DNA from: an uncultured Roseburia sp.
GTDB taxonomy: Bacteria; Bacillota; Clostridia; Lachnospirales; Lachnospiraceae
Direction of reading: 5' to 3'
DNA length: 62,951 bases
NCBI GenBank assembly: GCA_947383215.1
Contig: CANDCP010000014.1
Location: 1-62,951 of the forward strand
Within the stretch, counting starts at the first letter, position 1. The number at the start of each line of letters is the position of its first letter. The notes under the pieces are model-generated. The model was given only the letters and a program-made list of their open reading frames with translations. It was not told where the DNA came from and did no database searches. Position numbers and translations under genes: made by a program. Of the stretch, positions 17,946 through 27,025 are shown in pieces.

Positions 17946-18725
17946 CTAATACATGCCCTCTATCATAGAAACAATCATACGCTTCATTTCTCCGAAGATA
18001 AAATCCGCGACTGCCGGAAGCAGCTGTATCGTAAAATACAGTACTGCAAGCCCCACCAGAATCTTAAGCTGAATACCCACGGAAAACATGTTCATCTGCG
18101 GAGCAACCTTCGCCATAACGCCAAGGATACAGTTCAGTATCATGATACAGACGAAAACAGGCAGCGCAATCCGAAAACCGATCACCATCAGATCGCCCAT
18201 ATACCTGACCATGGACTGTAACAGGCTGTCCCATCGAAACACCTGGCTCCCAACCGGTACAAGCGTATAGGAATCCGCGATCGCACGCAAAAGATAATGC
18301 GTCATATTGGTCGCCATCATAAGCAGCAACAACAGATAATTATAGAAATTACCGGTAATGGGCATCTGGCTGCGCGTAATCGGATCGTATTCCATGGCCA
18401 TGGAAAGTCCCATATTCATATCAATAATATTTCCTGATAATAAAACAATGGAATTACATATGCTTGCAGCAAACCCGATAAGCAATCCTGTAATTCCTTC
18501 CCTCAATACGACTACGGCATATCCAATCACATCTACATATTCCACTGTCCCCTGCGGCAAAACTCCATATAAAAGAAATGCCACCGCTACAGAAAAGCCT
18601 ATCTTCATTCTTGCCGGCGTGTTCATCATCCCAAAAAAGGGAGCGACAGACACAAAACTGGATATTCGAACCAAAATCAACAAATAATTTTCAATCGTCT
18701 CCAATGAAAAAGCAACATTCACCAT
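17946..18725 (-). CDS. fliR: Flagellar export gate protein FliR
   Basis: An integral membrane subunit of the FliPQR export gate. The 259 residues contain about six hydrophobic segments. The N-terminus NYLLILVRISSFVSVAPFFG and the stretch IDMNMGLSMAMEYDPITRSQ match the family. It sits between fliQ and flhB in the conserved order fliO-P-Q-R-flhB-flhA. Confidence 0.94.
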   Translation of the reverse strand: MVNVAFSLETIENYLLILVRISSFVSVAPFFGMMNTPARMKIGFSVAVAFLLYGVLPQGTVEYVDVIGYAVVVLREGITGLLIGFAASICNSIVLLSGNIIDMNMGLSMAMEYDPITRSQMPITGNFYNYLLLLLMMATNMTHYLLRAIADSYTLVPVGSQVFRWDSLLQSMVRYMGDLMVIGFRIALPVFVCIMILNCILGVMAKVAPQMNMFSVGIQLKILVGLAVLYFTIQLLPAVADFIFGEMKRMIVSMIEGMY

Positions 18726-18736
18726 ACGTTGTCACA

Positions 18737-19009
18737 CTATCCCAAATAAAAACTGAACGAAGACCATAAATGCGTAATAAAAGTCGCCAAATTATTCAAC
18801 ATCCACGAGCCGATCAGCATCAAACCGATGAAAACGGCAAGAATCTTCGGTACAAAAGTCAGCGTCTGCTCCTGTATCGACGTGACGGTCTGAAAAATAC
18901 TTACGACCAGTCCTATAATCAAAGAAATAAGCAAAAGCGGCGCCGCGGTAATAATAATATTATAAATCGCTTCCTTGGCGATATCCAAAACCTGTTCCTG
19001 CGTTATCAA
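18737..19009 (-). CDS. fliQ: Flagellar export gate protein FliQ
   Basis: A small export-gate subunit with two membrane helices (about residues 14-38 and 50-72) and the family N-terminus ITQEQVLDIAKEAIYN. I chose the TTG at 19009 (giving 90 residues) because AGAGG lies 8 nt before it. A GTG at 19018 would add three residues but lacks a spaced ribosome site. It is preceded by fliP and followed by fliR with short gaps. Confidence 0.92.
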   Translation of the reverse strand: MITQEQVLDIAKEAIYNIIITAAPLLLISLIIGLVVSIFQTVTSIQEQTLTFVPKILAVFIGLMLIGSWMLNNLATFITHLWSSFSFYLG

Positions 19010-19024
19010 CTTCCACACCTCTCA

Positions 19025-19834
19025 TCAGTAAAATGTTCTAACCAGATTCCCTACAATCAAATCCCAGCCGTCCGCCAATACGAACAATAAGATTTTAAAC
19101 GGCAGCGAAATCGTTGTCGGCGGCAGCATCATCATACCCATCGACATCAATACGGACGAAACAACCATATCAATTACAATAAACGGTATATAAATCAAGA
19201 AACCAATAATAAATGCCGTCCTCAATTCGCTCAAAATAAAACTCGGAATTAAAATTCCGTTCGTGATATCATCCTGCGTCTCGTATGTGACGCCCTGAAT
19301 ATCGCAAAACAAATCGATATCCTTTGTCTGCGTCTGCGAAAACATAAAGTCGCGCAACGGCTCCATTCCAATTTCAAGCGCCTGCTCCTGTGTGATCTCC
19401 CCCGCATCAAGCGGTTTAATCGCATTCTCGTTAATTTCGGAAAACACCGGCGCCATAATAAAGAACGTCAAAAACAATGCAAGCCCAATCATCACCTGAT
19501 TCGGAGGAACCGTCTGCGTTCCCATCGCCGTCCGCACAAAATGTAACACTATAATAATGCGGGTAAACGAGGTAAGCATAATCAAGATGGACGGCGCAAG
19601 CGAAATTACGGTAAGTACAAGCAAAACCTTAAGCGGACCGGATAAAGTTCCGTCTTCATTGTTGTACGTCACCGAAAAGCCATTATTTATATCCGACGTC
19701 GCCGTATGATTCGGATTTGACTGTGCCGCAGTAGCGCTTACCGTTTCCGGCATAGATACAAATAAAGCAAATATAATCACAAGCGTGGCAAAAACAAAGG
19801 ATGCCACACAATATCCCTTTTTAAATTTAGTCAT
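19025..19834 (-). CDS. fliP: Flagellar export gate protein FliP
   Basis: A core export-gate subunit forming the pore with FliQ and FliR. It begins with a cleavable-signal-like segment (KGYCVASFVFATLVIIFALF, then SMPETVSA). The conserved LVLTVISLAPSILIMLTSFT and the later GMMMLPPTTISLPFKILLFV follow. Length 269 is typical of Gram-positive FliP. It overlaps fliO by 8 bp (ATGACTAA), consistent with coupled translation. Confidence 0.95.
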   Translation of the reverse strand: MTKFKKGYCVASFVFATLVIIFALFVSMPETVSATAAQSNPNHTATSDINNGFSVTYNNEDGTLSGPLKVLLVLTVISLAPSILIMLTSFTRIIIVLHFVRTAMGTQTVPPNQVMIGLALFLTFFIMAPVFSEINENAIKPLDAGEITQEQALEIGMEPLRDFMFSQTQTKDIDLFCDIQGVTYETQDDITNGILIPSFILSELRTAFIIGFLIYIPFIVIDMVVSSVLMSMGMMMLPPTTISLPFKILLFVLADGWDLIVGNLVRTFY

Positions 19835-20228
19835 TTTTCTGTCTGTTTTTCGGCAAATGTTCTCTCAGTTTTTGCAAAACATCCCCAAAAGTCTCTCCTG
19901 CATTTTTTCCGGCAAAATCATTGGTTTCCTGCGGCCCAACCTTCAACTGTTCTCTCGTCAACACGGTTAAAAGATGAGCCTCGTCTTTTCCAACTGCAAT
20001 CACAAGATATTCCTCTCCCGCCTCAACAAGCTGCACATACTTATTATTTGCAATTCGAATCGTTTCCAGCACCCTTAAATTTTTATGTTCGCCCTGCACT
20101 TTCTGATAGTTTGCAATCCATCTCGTCGTCAAATACGTAAGCGCCAGAACAAAAACAAAAATGAGCAAAACCCCTACCAACTGCATGAAACTGCCAACGC
20201 CGGATGTCCCTGCACTCAATAAAACCAT
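19827..20228 (-). CDS. fliO: Flagellar protein FliO
   Basis: A 133-residue single-pass membrane protein (helix about 13-33) with the short cytoplasmic FliO/FliZ domain (LRVLETIRIANNKYVQLVEA, then YLVIAVGKDEAHLL). It acts as an assembly scaffold for the FliP ring. It lies directly after cheY and overlaps fliP. Sequence conservation of this family is low, so position carries part of the assignment. Confidence 0.85.
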   Translation of the reverse strand: MVLLSAGTSGVGSFMQLVGVLLIFVFVLALTYLTTRWIANYQKVQGEHKNLRVLETIRIANNKYVQLVEAGEEYLVIAVGKDEAHLLTVLTREQLKVGPQETNDFAGKNAGETFGDVLQKLREHLPKNRQKND

Positions 20229-20229
20229 A

Positions 20230-20592
20230 TTAACCCACTACTTTTTTCACGGCTTCCAGCACGCGCTCCGCCTGAAACGGCTTTACAATAAAATCCTTTG
20301 CCCCCGACTGGATCGCCTCGATAACCATCGCCTGCTGTCCCATAGCCGAACACATGATTACACAGGCGGAAGCATCCTGCTCTTTAATTTTTTTCAGAGC
20401 CTGTATTCCGTCCAGCTCCGGCATCGTAATATCCATCAATACAAGATCCGGCTTTAATTCATTGTATTTTTCAATCGCCTTTTGACCGTTTTCAGCTTCC
20501 CCTGCGACATTATAACCATTCTTTGTTAAAATGTCCTTAATCATCATCCTCATAAACGCTGCATCGTCACAAATCAAAATATTCTTAGCCAT
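20230..20592 (-). CDS. cheY: Chemotaxis response regulator CheY
   Basis: A single-domain receiver that, when phosphorylated by CheA, binds FliM/FliY in the motor switch. The acidic pocket is DD (9-10), the phosphoacceptor is Asp54 (LMDITMP), the conserved Ser/Thr is in CSAMGQ and the Lys in VKPFQ. There is no output domain in its 120 residues. The ATG at 20592 has GGAG 7 nt upstream. It sits between fliY and fliO, as in Bacillus. Confidence 0.95.
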   Translation of the reverse strand: MAKNILICDDAAFMRMMIKDILTKNGYNVAGEAENGQKAIEKYNELKPDLVLMDITMPELDGIQALKKIKEQDASACVIMCSAMGQQAMVIEAIQSGAKDFIVKPFQAERVLEAVKKVVG

Positions 20593-20623
20593 ATCATTTC
20601 TCCTATTCAAAATATTTTAGGTT

Positions 20624-21832
20624 TTATTTTATAATCTCGGTGATTCTCACACCAAAACTTTCCTCAATTACAACAACTTCACCTTTGGCAACATATTTTC
20701 CGTTTACCAGAACGTCAATCGGTTCACCCGCAATCTTATTCAACTCAATAATCGTGCCCGGAGCAAACTCTAAGATATCCTGAATCGATTTACTTGTTCT
20801 TCCAAGCTCAACCGTAACCTCCAGCGGAACATCCATAATTAAGTCTATGTTTTCTTTCGGAAAAACCTGCCCCGCGCTTCCGACAAATGAGGAAAATTGT
20901 GCCGGCTGAACATTTACCTGCTGCGCCCCGTACATCTGAGACATATCCATCATTGGCTGCCCCATCATCGGTTGGCCCATCATTGGCTGTCCCATCATCG
21001 GTTGGCTCATCATTGGCTGCCCCATCACCGGCTGCTGGCCCATCATCGGCTGACTCGCCGCCGGCTGTCCCATCGGCTGCTGCGGCTGCGGTTGTGCGGC
21101 GGGAGCCGGAGCCGGCTGCGGCGCCTCCGCCTTTGGCGCTTCCGAGACCGTATTTCCGACCTCAATTCCCTGTGCCACACTCTGACACATCTCTTTCGCA
21201 AAAGAAACCGGATATAGCTGCATAATCTCACTGTTGACCAAATCGCCGATTTCCATCTTAAAAGAAATCTTTACAAATTTTCCCGTAAGGAAGTCCGCGA
21301 TTTCCCCCTCGTCTACCGTCTCCTTCAAGTCAACCAGATCTGCCTCCGGCGGACTGATATCGATTGTTTTATTTAACATGGATGACAACGACGTGGCCGA
21401 AGAACCCATCATCTGATTCATCGCCTCGCTGATTGCGCTCAAATGAAGCTCTCCGAGTTCCGAATCGGTATTGGTTCCGTCGCCGCCCATCATCAAATCC
21501 GTAATAATCTTTACGTCGTTTTCCTTTAAGACCAATAAGTTTGAGCCGTCAAGGCCAACGGTATAGGCGATACGAATAAAAACGCAGGGACGTTCGTACT
21601 CCGCGATCAAATCATCCCACGCGGCAATGTGTACGACCGGCGTCGATATCTCCACCTTATGATTCACCAACGAAAACAATGTGGTCGCCGCCGTCCCCAT
21701 ACTGATATTTGCAATCTCACCAATGGCATCTTTCTCGGAAGTTGTCAATAATTCTTCATCGCCATCATCAGCCGCAGTCTCCGTACTGTTTAATAATGCT
21801 TCTATTTCTTCCTGCGATAAAACTCCGTCCAT
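20624..21832 (-). CDS. fliY: Motor switch phosphatase FliY (CheC-like and FliN domains)
   Basis: A C-ring protein that also dephosphorylates CheY-P. The 402 residues comprise an N-terminal CheY-P-binding peptide (LSQEEIEALLNS), a CheC/FliM-like middle domain (about 30-220) with two phosphatase helices (IGEIANISMGTAATTLFSLV and LSAISEAMNQMMGSSATSLS), a Pro/Gln/Met linker of tandem GQPMM units (about 235-300), and a C-terminal FliN/SpoA domain (about 320-402). The linker is unusually repetitive. It lies 3 nt after fliM. Confidence 0.93.
   Translation of the reverse strand: MDGVLSQEEIEALLNSTETAADDGDEELLTTSEKDAIGEIANISMGTAATTLFSLVNHKVEISTPVVHIAAWDDLIAEYERPCVFIRIAYTVGLDGSNLLVLKENDVKIITDLMMGGDGTNTDSELGELHLSAISEAMNQMMGSSATSLSSMLNKTIDISPPEADLVDLKETVDEGEIADFLTGKFVKISFKMEIGDLVNSEIMQLYPVSFAKEMCQSVAQGIEVGNTVSEAPKAEAPQPAPAPAAQPQPQQPMGQPAASQPMMGQQPVMGQPMMSQPMMGQPMMGQPMMGQPMMDMSQMYGAQQVNVQPAQFSSFVGSAGQVFPKENIDLIMDVPLEVTVELGRTSKSIQDILEFAPGTIIELNKIAGEPIDVLVNGKYVAKGEVVVIEESFGVRITEIIK
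20947..21052 (-). repeat. 15-bp tandem repeat inside fliY
   Basis: About seven 15-bp units (plus strand CATCATTGGCTGCCC and variants) encode repeats of the pentapeptide GQPMM with SQPMM and GQPVM variants. Copies differ at third positions. Repeats of this kind can change copy number by slippage without shifting the frame. Confidence 0.85.
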
Positions 21833-21835
21833 TGT

Positions 21836-22816
21836 TTACTGCTCCTCTCTAATTACTGACGTAATCCTAACTGCATAATAATCTCCCGAAGCCCCGGGCA
21901 GTGCAGCAAACTTTTCAATATTTCCCACATATACCGGCAACTCCTGATCTACCTTTGAGTCCAGTCTTATTATGTCCCCCATCTGCAAATTGACAAAATC
22001 ATTTACAGATATCGTACTGTTTCCTAATACGGCTTTAATCGGAATCGGCGCTTTGGATATAAGCGTCTCAATCGTCTCCATATACTGTTCTTCATCATGC
22101 ACCTGCATCGTAGAAAACCAGTATTTCGTATTCAGCTTATCCATTACGTCTTCCAAAGTAAGATATGGCAGACAGACATTCATCATTCCCTCCACATCTC
22201 CTATTTTAACATTAATTGTGACAATTGCAATCATTTCACTCGGAGAAATAATCTGTGCAAACTGCGAATTTGTCTCAATCCTCTCCAATCTCGGATCCAA
22301 TTCGATTACATTCATCCAAGGTTCACGCAAAAGCTCTACGCAGACATTCATCAGTCTCTCGATAATCAACAGCTCAATCTCCGAAAAATCCCTCGCCTTA
22401 TCAAGAGGCAGCCCGCTTCCGCCGAGCATTCTGTCCACCATGGCGTAACCGAGATTCGACGCCACTTCCAATATAATATTTCCGTTCAACGGCGAAAAGT
22501 TTACAATTCCAAGCAAAACCGGATTTGACAACGCATTCGTGAACTCGGAATACGTAACAGCCTCCGAGTTCATCACCTCAACCTGTATATTCTTTCTCAA
22601 ATATACCGGCAAATTTGTCGATAACAATCTCCCGTAATGTTCAAATATAATCTCAAGAGTTCTCAAATGTTCTTTTGAGAATTTAGAAGGCCGGGAAAAA
22701 TCATACTCTCTGACCTGCTTCTCACCGCTGTCTTTCATATCCTCCACATCCAGCTCGCCGCTGTTTAGCGCCTGGAGCAGACTATCTATCTCACTTTGAG
22801 ACAACACCTCACTCAT
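21836..22816 (-). CDS. fliM: Flagellar motor switch protein FliM
   Basis: A rotor C-ring protein that binds CheY-P and FliG. The N-terminal CheY-P motif is LSQSEIDSLLQALNSGE, the middle CheC-like domain (about 45-235) carries FSPLNGNIILEV and GGSGLPLDKARDFSEIE, and the C-terminal SpoA domain is about 250-326. Length 326 is normal. Next gene is fliY, its switch partner. Confidence 0.95.
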   Translation of the reverse strand: MSEVLSQSEIDSLLQALNSGELDVEDMKDSGEKQVREYDFSRPSKFSKEHLRTLEIIFEHYGRLLSTNLPVYLRKNIQVEVMNSEAVTYSEFTNALSNPVLLGIVNFSPLNGNIILEVASNLGYAMVDRMLGGSGLPLDKARDFSEIELLIIERLMNVCVELLREPWMNVIELDPRLERIETNSQFAQIISPSEMIAIVTINVKIGDVEGMMNVCLPYLTLEDVMDKLNTKYWFSTMQVHDEEQYMETIETLISKAPIPIKAVLGNSTISVNDFVNLQMGDIIRLDSKVDQELPVYVGNIEKFAALPGASGDYYAVRITSVIREEQ

Positions 22817-22857
22817 GAACTCTCACCACCTAAATTTATTTTCTTCTCCATCATTCG

Positions 22858-23370
22858 CTACTGACAAGTAATCTTCGAGAAACCGACGCCTACAATAAAA
22901 TCGGAATCAAACAGATTCTGCAGTCTCCTTGTAATCTCGTCCTTCACCGCTTCCGGATCGCCGTTGACCTCTTCCATCGTAAACTGATTGATCGTATTAT
23001 TAATCTCATTTTCTATCAAAGTCTGTCTCTCGGACATCTTTTCGCCGTACGTCTTATAACCGTCGTTTTCCTTATCCATGTAAACCGAAACGTTCACAAT
23101 CGCAAAATGTGCGGAACCGTCTTCGCTGTTCTTCAAATTAATTGTGAGGCTGTCCGGCAGGTCATACATATCAAGCTGCTCGATCGGCACACTGGACTTA
23201 TCCTTCAGCTCTCCGCTCTGAAGCTCCAGATTAATCGCGGAACAAACCTTGTCTATCAGCTCATTCGACTTTTTGGCCTGCGGCAAAACCGTAATCGTTA
23301 ATATTGCCGTCAACACCAGATTCACAACCACCAGCGCCAGTATCAACACTGACATCAAATTCTTTTTCAT
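22858..23370 (-). CDS. fliL: Flagellar basal body-associated protein FliL
   Basis: A 170-residue single-pass membrane protein (helix about 7-28) with an extracytoplasmic FliL domain related to stomatins (NVSVYMDKENDG, then ENEINNTINQFTMEEV). FliL rings stabilise MotAB stators. It lies between motB and fliM, the expected place. Confidence 0.85.
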   Translation of the reverse strand: MKKNLMSVLILALVVVNLVLTAILTITVLPQAKKSNELIDKVCSAINLELQSGELKDKSSVPIEQLDMYDLPDSLTINLKNSEDGSAHFAIVNVSVYMDKENDGYKTYGEKMSERQTLIENEINNTINQFTMEEVNGDPEAVKDEITRRLQNLFDSDFIVGVGFSKITCQ

Positions 23371-23383
23371 GCTGTATTTCCTC

Positions 23384-24265
23384 CTACTCCGCCGCTTCCG
23401 CGGAATTATATGAATTGTAGATTTTGATCTCTACCCTTCGATTTCTGGCCCGTCCTTCTTCCGTCGCATTGTCTGCCACCGGCACGTAATCCCCGCGGCC
23501 GGAAGACTTTATATGCGCCGGATTAAGGCTCGTTATATCACGAATGTAATCCGCCACCGTCAAAGCTCTGTACATGGACAAAACATTATTATCCGGGTAT
23601 TTCGCCGTATGAATCGGAACATTATCCGTATGCCCTTCCACCTCGATGATATTCTGATTATAGAGCTCCAGTATCTTTCCGATCTTATCCACCAGCGGGA
23701 CGGCGTCAGCGCGAATCTCGCACTGGCCGGAATCAAACAAAATCGCGCCGTTTAACGTCAGCGAAACATACTCCGCATTAAACTCAATTTCTACCTGGTC
23801 CCGAATCCCGTACTGCCCGACCTGCTGTTCGATCTGTTCGGCAATCTTTTCCGATTCCGACAAAGCCTGCTTTTCATATTCGGCCGCAATATCCTGCTGC
23901 GTTTTATCTTTGTCTATCTCAGTGTTTCCCTCGTTTTCCGGATTATCAATATCTGCATCCACGTCGCCGCCTTTAATTCCGTTCTGCGTACTGTCCGAAA
24001 CCTGAAAATAAATATCAAAATTCTCAAGCTGACTAATCCCCGCAGAAACCAGCGTTCCGTCGCCTATGGAAGAACCTCCCGCCGTCAGAATGCTGAAACT
24101 GCTCTGTAAAGACGCGATCACCATGTGAAACTTCTCCATATCCACAGAAGACATAGAAAACAACAACACGAAAAAACATAATAAGAGGTTCATCAAATCA
24201 CTAAACGTCGTCATCCATGCCGGAGATCCTTTTGGCGCCTCCTCCTGCCGCTTCTTCCTTGCCAC
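23384..24265 (-). CDS. motB: Flagellar motor stator protein MotB
   Basis: The peptidoglycan-anchored stator subunit. The N-terminal motif KKRQEEAPKGSPAWMTTFSD precedes the single helix (LMNLLLCFFVLLFSMSSVD), and the proton- or sodium-binding Asp is the one in TTFSDLMN. The C-terminal OmpA-like domain (about 170-285) has EVEGHTDNVPI and RNRRVEIKIY, which contact peptidoglycan. The start is a GTG whose first base is the last base of the motA stop (TAGTG), so translation is coupled. No obvious Tyr/Ser sodium signature was checked. Confidence 0.93.
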   Translation of the reverse strand: MARKKRQEEAPKGSPAWMTTFSDLMNLLLCFFVLLFSMSSVDMEKFHMVIASLQSSFSILTAGGSSIGDGTLVSAGISQLENFDIYFQVSDSTQNGIKGGDVDADIDNPENEGNTEIDKDKTQQDIAAEYEKQALSESEKIAEQIEQQVGQYGIRDQVEIEFNAEYVSLTLNGAILFDSGQCEIRADAVPLVDKIGKILELYNQNIIEVEGHTDNVPIHTAKYPDNNVLSMYRALTVADYIRDITSLNPAHIKSSGRGDYVPVADNATEEGRARNRRVEIKIYNSYNSAEAAE

Positions 24266-25062
24266 TATTCTTCACCCCCGCCTTTGTCATCATTCAGGCT
24301 TTCACGAGCCTTCGGCGATAAGAATGACTTCAGCTTTTCTTCTATAACACGTGGGTTTTCTCCTGCCTGAATAGACAAAAGCCCCTCTACCGTTACTTCC
24401 TTCATCATAATCTCGTTTGCGTTATTCACACTCAGCTTGGACGCAATCGGATTACAAAGCCAGTTCGCAATTACCGAGCCGTAAAATGTGGTTACAAGAG
24501 CAACCGCCATCTGCGGACCGATAGCGGACGGATCGTTTAACTTTACAAGCATGTTAATCAATCCGATCAAGGTTCCGATCATTCCCCATGCAGGCGCTAA
24601 CTCGCCCCATTTCTCCCACAGTCCGATCGTCGTCTTGTGACGCTGCTCGATACAGGTCAGATCCGTCTCAAGGATTCCTCTTACAAGCTCCGGGTCCGTA
24701 CCGTCGACGACCAGCATAACTCCCTTTTTCAAAAATTCGTCTTCGATATCGTTCGCCGCCTCCTCCAGAGCCAAAAGTCCTTCCTTTCTGGCAATATTGG
24801 AAAGATTAATGATGTTATGTATCACCTCTCCGGGGTCTAATTCTTTTTGCTTAAACGCAAACGAAATCGCCTTGAATCCACCGATAAAATCCTGCAGCTT
24901 ATGACATGCCAATGTACCGGCAATAGAACCTCCGATTGTAATGATAATCGACGGCACGTCAATAAAGTCTCTGGTTAACGCCGCAACGCCACCGCTGCTT
25001 ATGATACCGAAAACAACCGCTGCCACACCAAGTAATATACCGGCCAAAGATGCTATATCCAC
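24265..25062 (-). CDS. motA: Flagellar motor stator protein MotA
   Basis: The ion-channel stator subunit with four membrane segments in 265 residues. Typical stretches are MIGTLIGLINMLVKLNDPSA and ALVTTFYGSVIANWLCNPIA. The cytoplasmic loop (about 60-140) contains charged residues that drive FliG. The start is GTG at 25062 with AGGTGG upstream. It is the first gene of the second transcription unit, following its own promoter. Confidence 0.94.
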   Translation of the reverse strand: MDIASLAGILLGVAAVVFGIISSGGVAALTRDFIDVPSIIITIGGSIAGTLACHKLQDFIGGFKAISFAFKQKELDPGEVIHNIINLSNIARKEGLLALEEAANDIEDEFLKKGVMLVVDGTDPELVRGILETDLTCIEQRHKTTIGLWEKWGELAPAWGMIGTLIGLINMLVKLNDPSAIGPQMAVALVTTFYGSVIANWLCNPIASKLSVNNANEIMMKEVTVEGLLSIQAGENPRVIEEKLKSFLSPKARESLNDDKGGGEE

Positions 25063-25162
25063 AATTCTCCACCTACCATCTTTCTAAATTATTATCCGAA
25101 AGCATAAAAAAACGCAAACCTGTCTGTTTCACACTTTTTATACACGCTTCTCCATCTCTATA

Positions 25163-25191
25163 ATCTTACTAAATTTTACTGAAATTGTCTA
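25163..25191 (-). promoter_or_regulatory. SigA-type promoter upstream of motA
   Basis: Minus strand: TAGACA, a 17-nt spacer, TAAGAT, each box 5/6 to consensus. It is about 100 nt upstream of the motA GTG, in the only sizeable gap within the fla/che cluster. Confidence 0.7.
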
Positions 25192-25243
25192 CTTTTTTTA
25201 CAAGATTTTTGTATTTTCCCTATTTTTCCCATAACACCATACA

Positions 25244-25269
25244 TGGGGAACTGTAAAAACAGTTCCCCA
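25244..25269. repeat. 11-bp hairpin downstream of flgE
   Basis: TGGGGAACTGT and ACAGTTCCCCA form an 11-bp stem around a four-base loop, 42 nt past the flgE stop. No T-tract follows on the minus strand, so it is not a classic terminator. It may protect the 3' end of the flgB-flgE transcript or slow polymerase. Confidence 0.65.
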
Positions 25270-25310
25270 ATATATAGATTTTTCTTTATACTTCAACCTT
25301 CCCGCGCAAA

Positions 25311-26948
25311 TTAACGTTTCAGATTGATAAGCTCCTCCAAAAGTGAATCCGAAGTGGTAATAACCCTTGAGTTCGCCTGGAATCCTCTCTGTGTTGTAAT
25401 CATTTCCGTAAATTCAGAAGCAAGATCGACATTTGACATCTCCAGCTCTCCGGCGCTCATCTTACTTCCGTCCGCCTGTATCTCCGTTCCGATTCCGTCA
25501 AACTCACCGGAGTTTAACGTGGTCATATAACAGTTTTCACCAACCTTCTCAAGTCCTGCCGCGTTCGCAAACTGCGCCACCGCAATCTGTCCAAGCAACA
25601 CCGTATTTCCATTGTCATAAGAACCGAAAATCCTGCCGTTGGCGTCAATCGAAAGCCCCGTCAGCACGCCGAGCTTTTTGCCAAGTCCCGTCTCGCCGTC
25701 CTGCGCGCCTTTATCCATTCCGATTGTAGACGTTCCGCCGTTATCATAGTTGATCGCCTGCGTAAAATCAAGGTTAATATTCTCAAATTTTCCGCCAAGC
25801 ACGGACATATTCAAAGATACAAACCCGTTTGTATTGCCGCCGATCGAAACGAACGTTCCTTTGTCCTGGTCAAACTGGAGCGTATAGTTAACCGCCGTCG
25901 CATTAATGGTAGGCGGATTTCCCGCCGTGATTTGATTGATCTGCGCGCCGGTCTGTATCCCGGTATAGATATCGGAGATCGAAACCTCGCTCGACTCTAC
26001 GTAATTTCCTTCCGTATCCCTTGTATAGACTTTTCCGTCCGTGTTCGCAGTATTAATATAATACGTTTCGGTTCCGTTTGTAAATGCATAATAATTTCCA
26101 TCAAAGCCGTCCGTACGCCACTCCGTGCTGAGCGTCGCATAATCCTGCGCCTCGTTTGCGTCGGCGCTTCCGAATAACGACGAAACGTTATTCCCCTTCG
26201 CCAGATAATCCGCAAGAATATTATTGTTATCCGAATCGTAGATAGAACTCAGCTCTACCGTGTATGTTCTGGCCTCCACATCAACCGCCTTAACCGCAAA
26301 CTTCGCCGTATACTTATAACCAAGCGCGTCAAAGAAATTCAGGTTCATCGTATAACCGCCGTCGCTCGTTACATCCGTGTCGTTTTCATCGATAATACCC
26401 GCGCATATTCCTTCCGTCGTAGCCTCCGGCGGACTTGTTAAATTTTTGGCCTGCATAATGCGCAGGGCAGAAACAGTATCTTTCTTGATATCATTCGTAG
26501 TCGGATCTACCTGCCAGCCCATAACCGTATATCCGGTAGACGTCATACAAAGATTTCCTGCGCCGTCAATATAAAAAGATCCCGCCCTTGTAAATAAATT
26601 CTCTGTTCCGTTACTTACGACAAAGAAGCTGCTGCTGGAACCCGCGTCCGAAATACGGATATCAAACGGATTTCCCGTCGTCTGCGCCGCGCCCGCCGCA
26701 GTAACGCTGACAGTCGTCGACGCCATGGACGTTCCAAGACCGATCTGCTTTGCGTTGATACCGCCCCTCCCGGTCTGAATATTTGCCCCCGACGCGTTCG
26801 ACAACGTCTGATACATAATTTCACTAAAAGTAACTGAGGATGATTTGAACGCAACCGTATTCACGTTTGCAATATTATTACCAATAACATCCATCTTTGT
26901 CTGATGTGTCTTAAGTCCCGACACAGCAGAATACATTGATCTCATCAT
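25311..26948 (-). CDS. flgE: Flagellar hook protein FlgE
   Basis: The structural protein of the hook, secreted by the flagellar export apparatus. The N-terminus has the rod/hook motif RSMYSAVSGLKTHQTKMDVI then NNIANVNTVAFK. The long variable centre (about 100-430) is the exposed hook domain. The C-terminus ends ASEFTEMITTQRGFQANSRV, the coiled-coil partner helix. The ATG at 26948 lies 10 nt after AGGAGG. At about 545 residues it is longer than Salmonella FlgE, as usual in clostridia. Confidence 0.94.
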   Translation of the reverse strand: MMRSMYSAVSGLKTHQTKMDVIGNNIANVNTVAFKSSSVTFSEIMYQTLSNASGANIQTGRGGINAKQIGLGTSMASTTVSVTAAGAAQTTGNPFDIRISDAGSSSSFFVVSNGTENLFTRAGSFYIDGAGNLCMTSTGYTVMGWQVDPTTNDIKKDTVSALRIMQAKNLTSPPEATTEGICAGIIDENDTDVTSDGGYTMNLNFFDALGYKYTAKFAVKAVDVEARTYTVELSSIYDSDNNNILADYLAKGNNVSSLFGSADANEAQDYATLSTEWRTDGFDGNYYAFTNGTETYYINTANTDGKVYTRDTEGNYVESSEVSISDIYTGIQTGAQINQITAGNPPTINATAVNYTLQFDQDKGTFVSIGGNTNGFVSLNMSVLGGKFENINLDFTQAINYDNGGTSTIGMDKGAQDGETGLGKKLGVLTGLSIDANGRIFGSYDNGNTVLLGQIAVAQFANAAGLEKVGENCYMTTLNSGEFDGIGTEIQADGSKMSAGELEMSNVDLASEFTEMITTQRGFQANSRVITTSDSLLEELINLKR

Positions 26949-27025
26949 AATGAAATGACCTCCTAAATCATGCGCCCTCGTCTTCTCTGTCATTCGAAGA
27001 CCATATAGCTTCCATCCAGGTCCGG

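Noticed and set aside
20941-21060. CRISPR-like array
   Set aside because: The units are contiguous 15-bp repeats without spacers and encode the FliY linker.
20887-21231. Open frames overlapping the fliY repeat on both strands
   Set aside because: They arise from the 15-bp repeat lacking stops in several frames, and only the fliY frame carries conserved domains.
25120-25140. c-di-GMP riboswitch suspected before motA from a GCAAACC-like string
   Set aside because: The string is on the opposite strand and the other conserved parts of a GEMM aptamer are absent.
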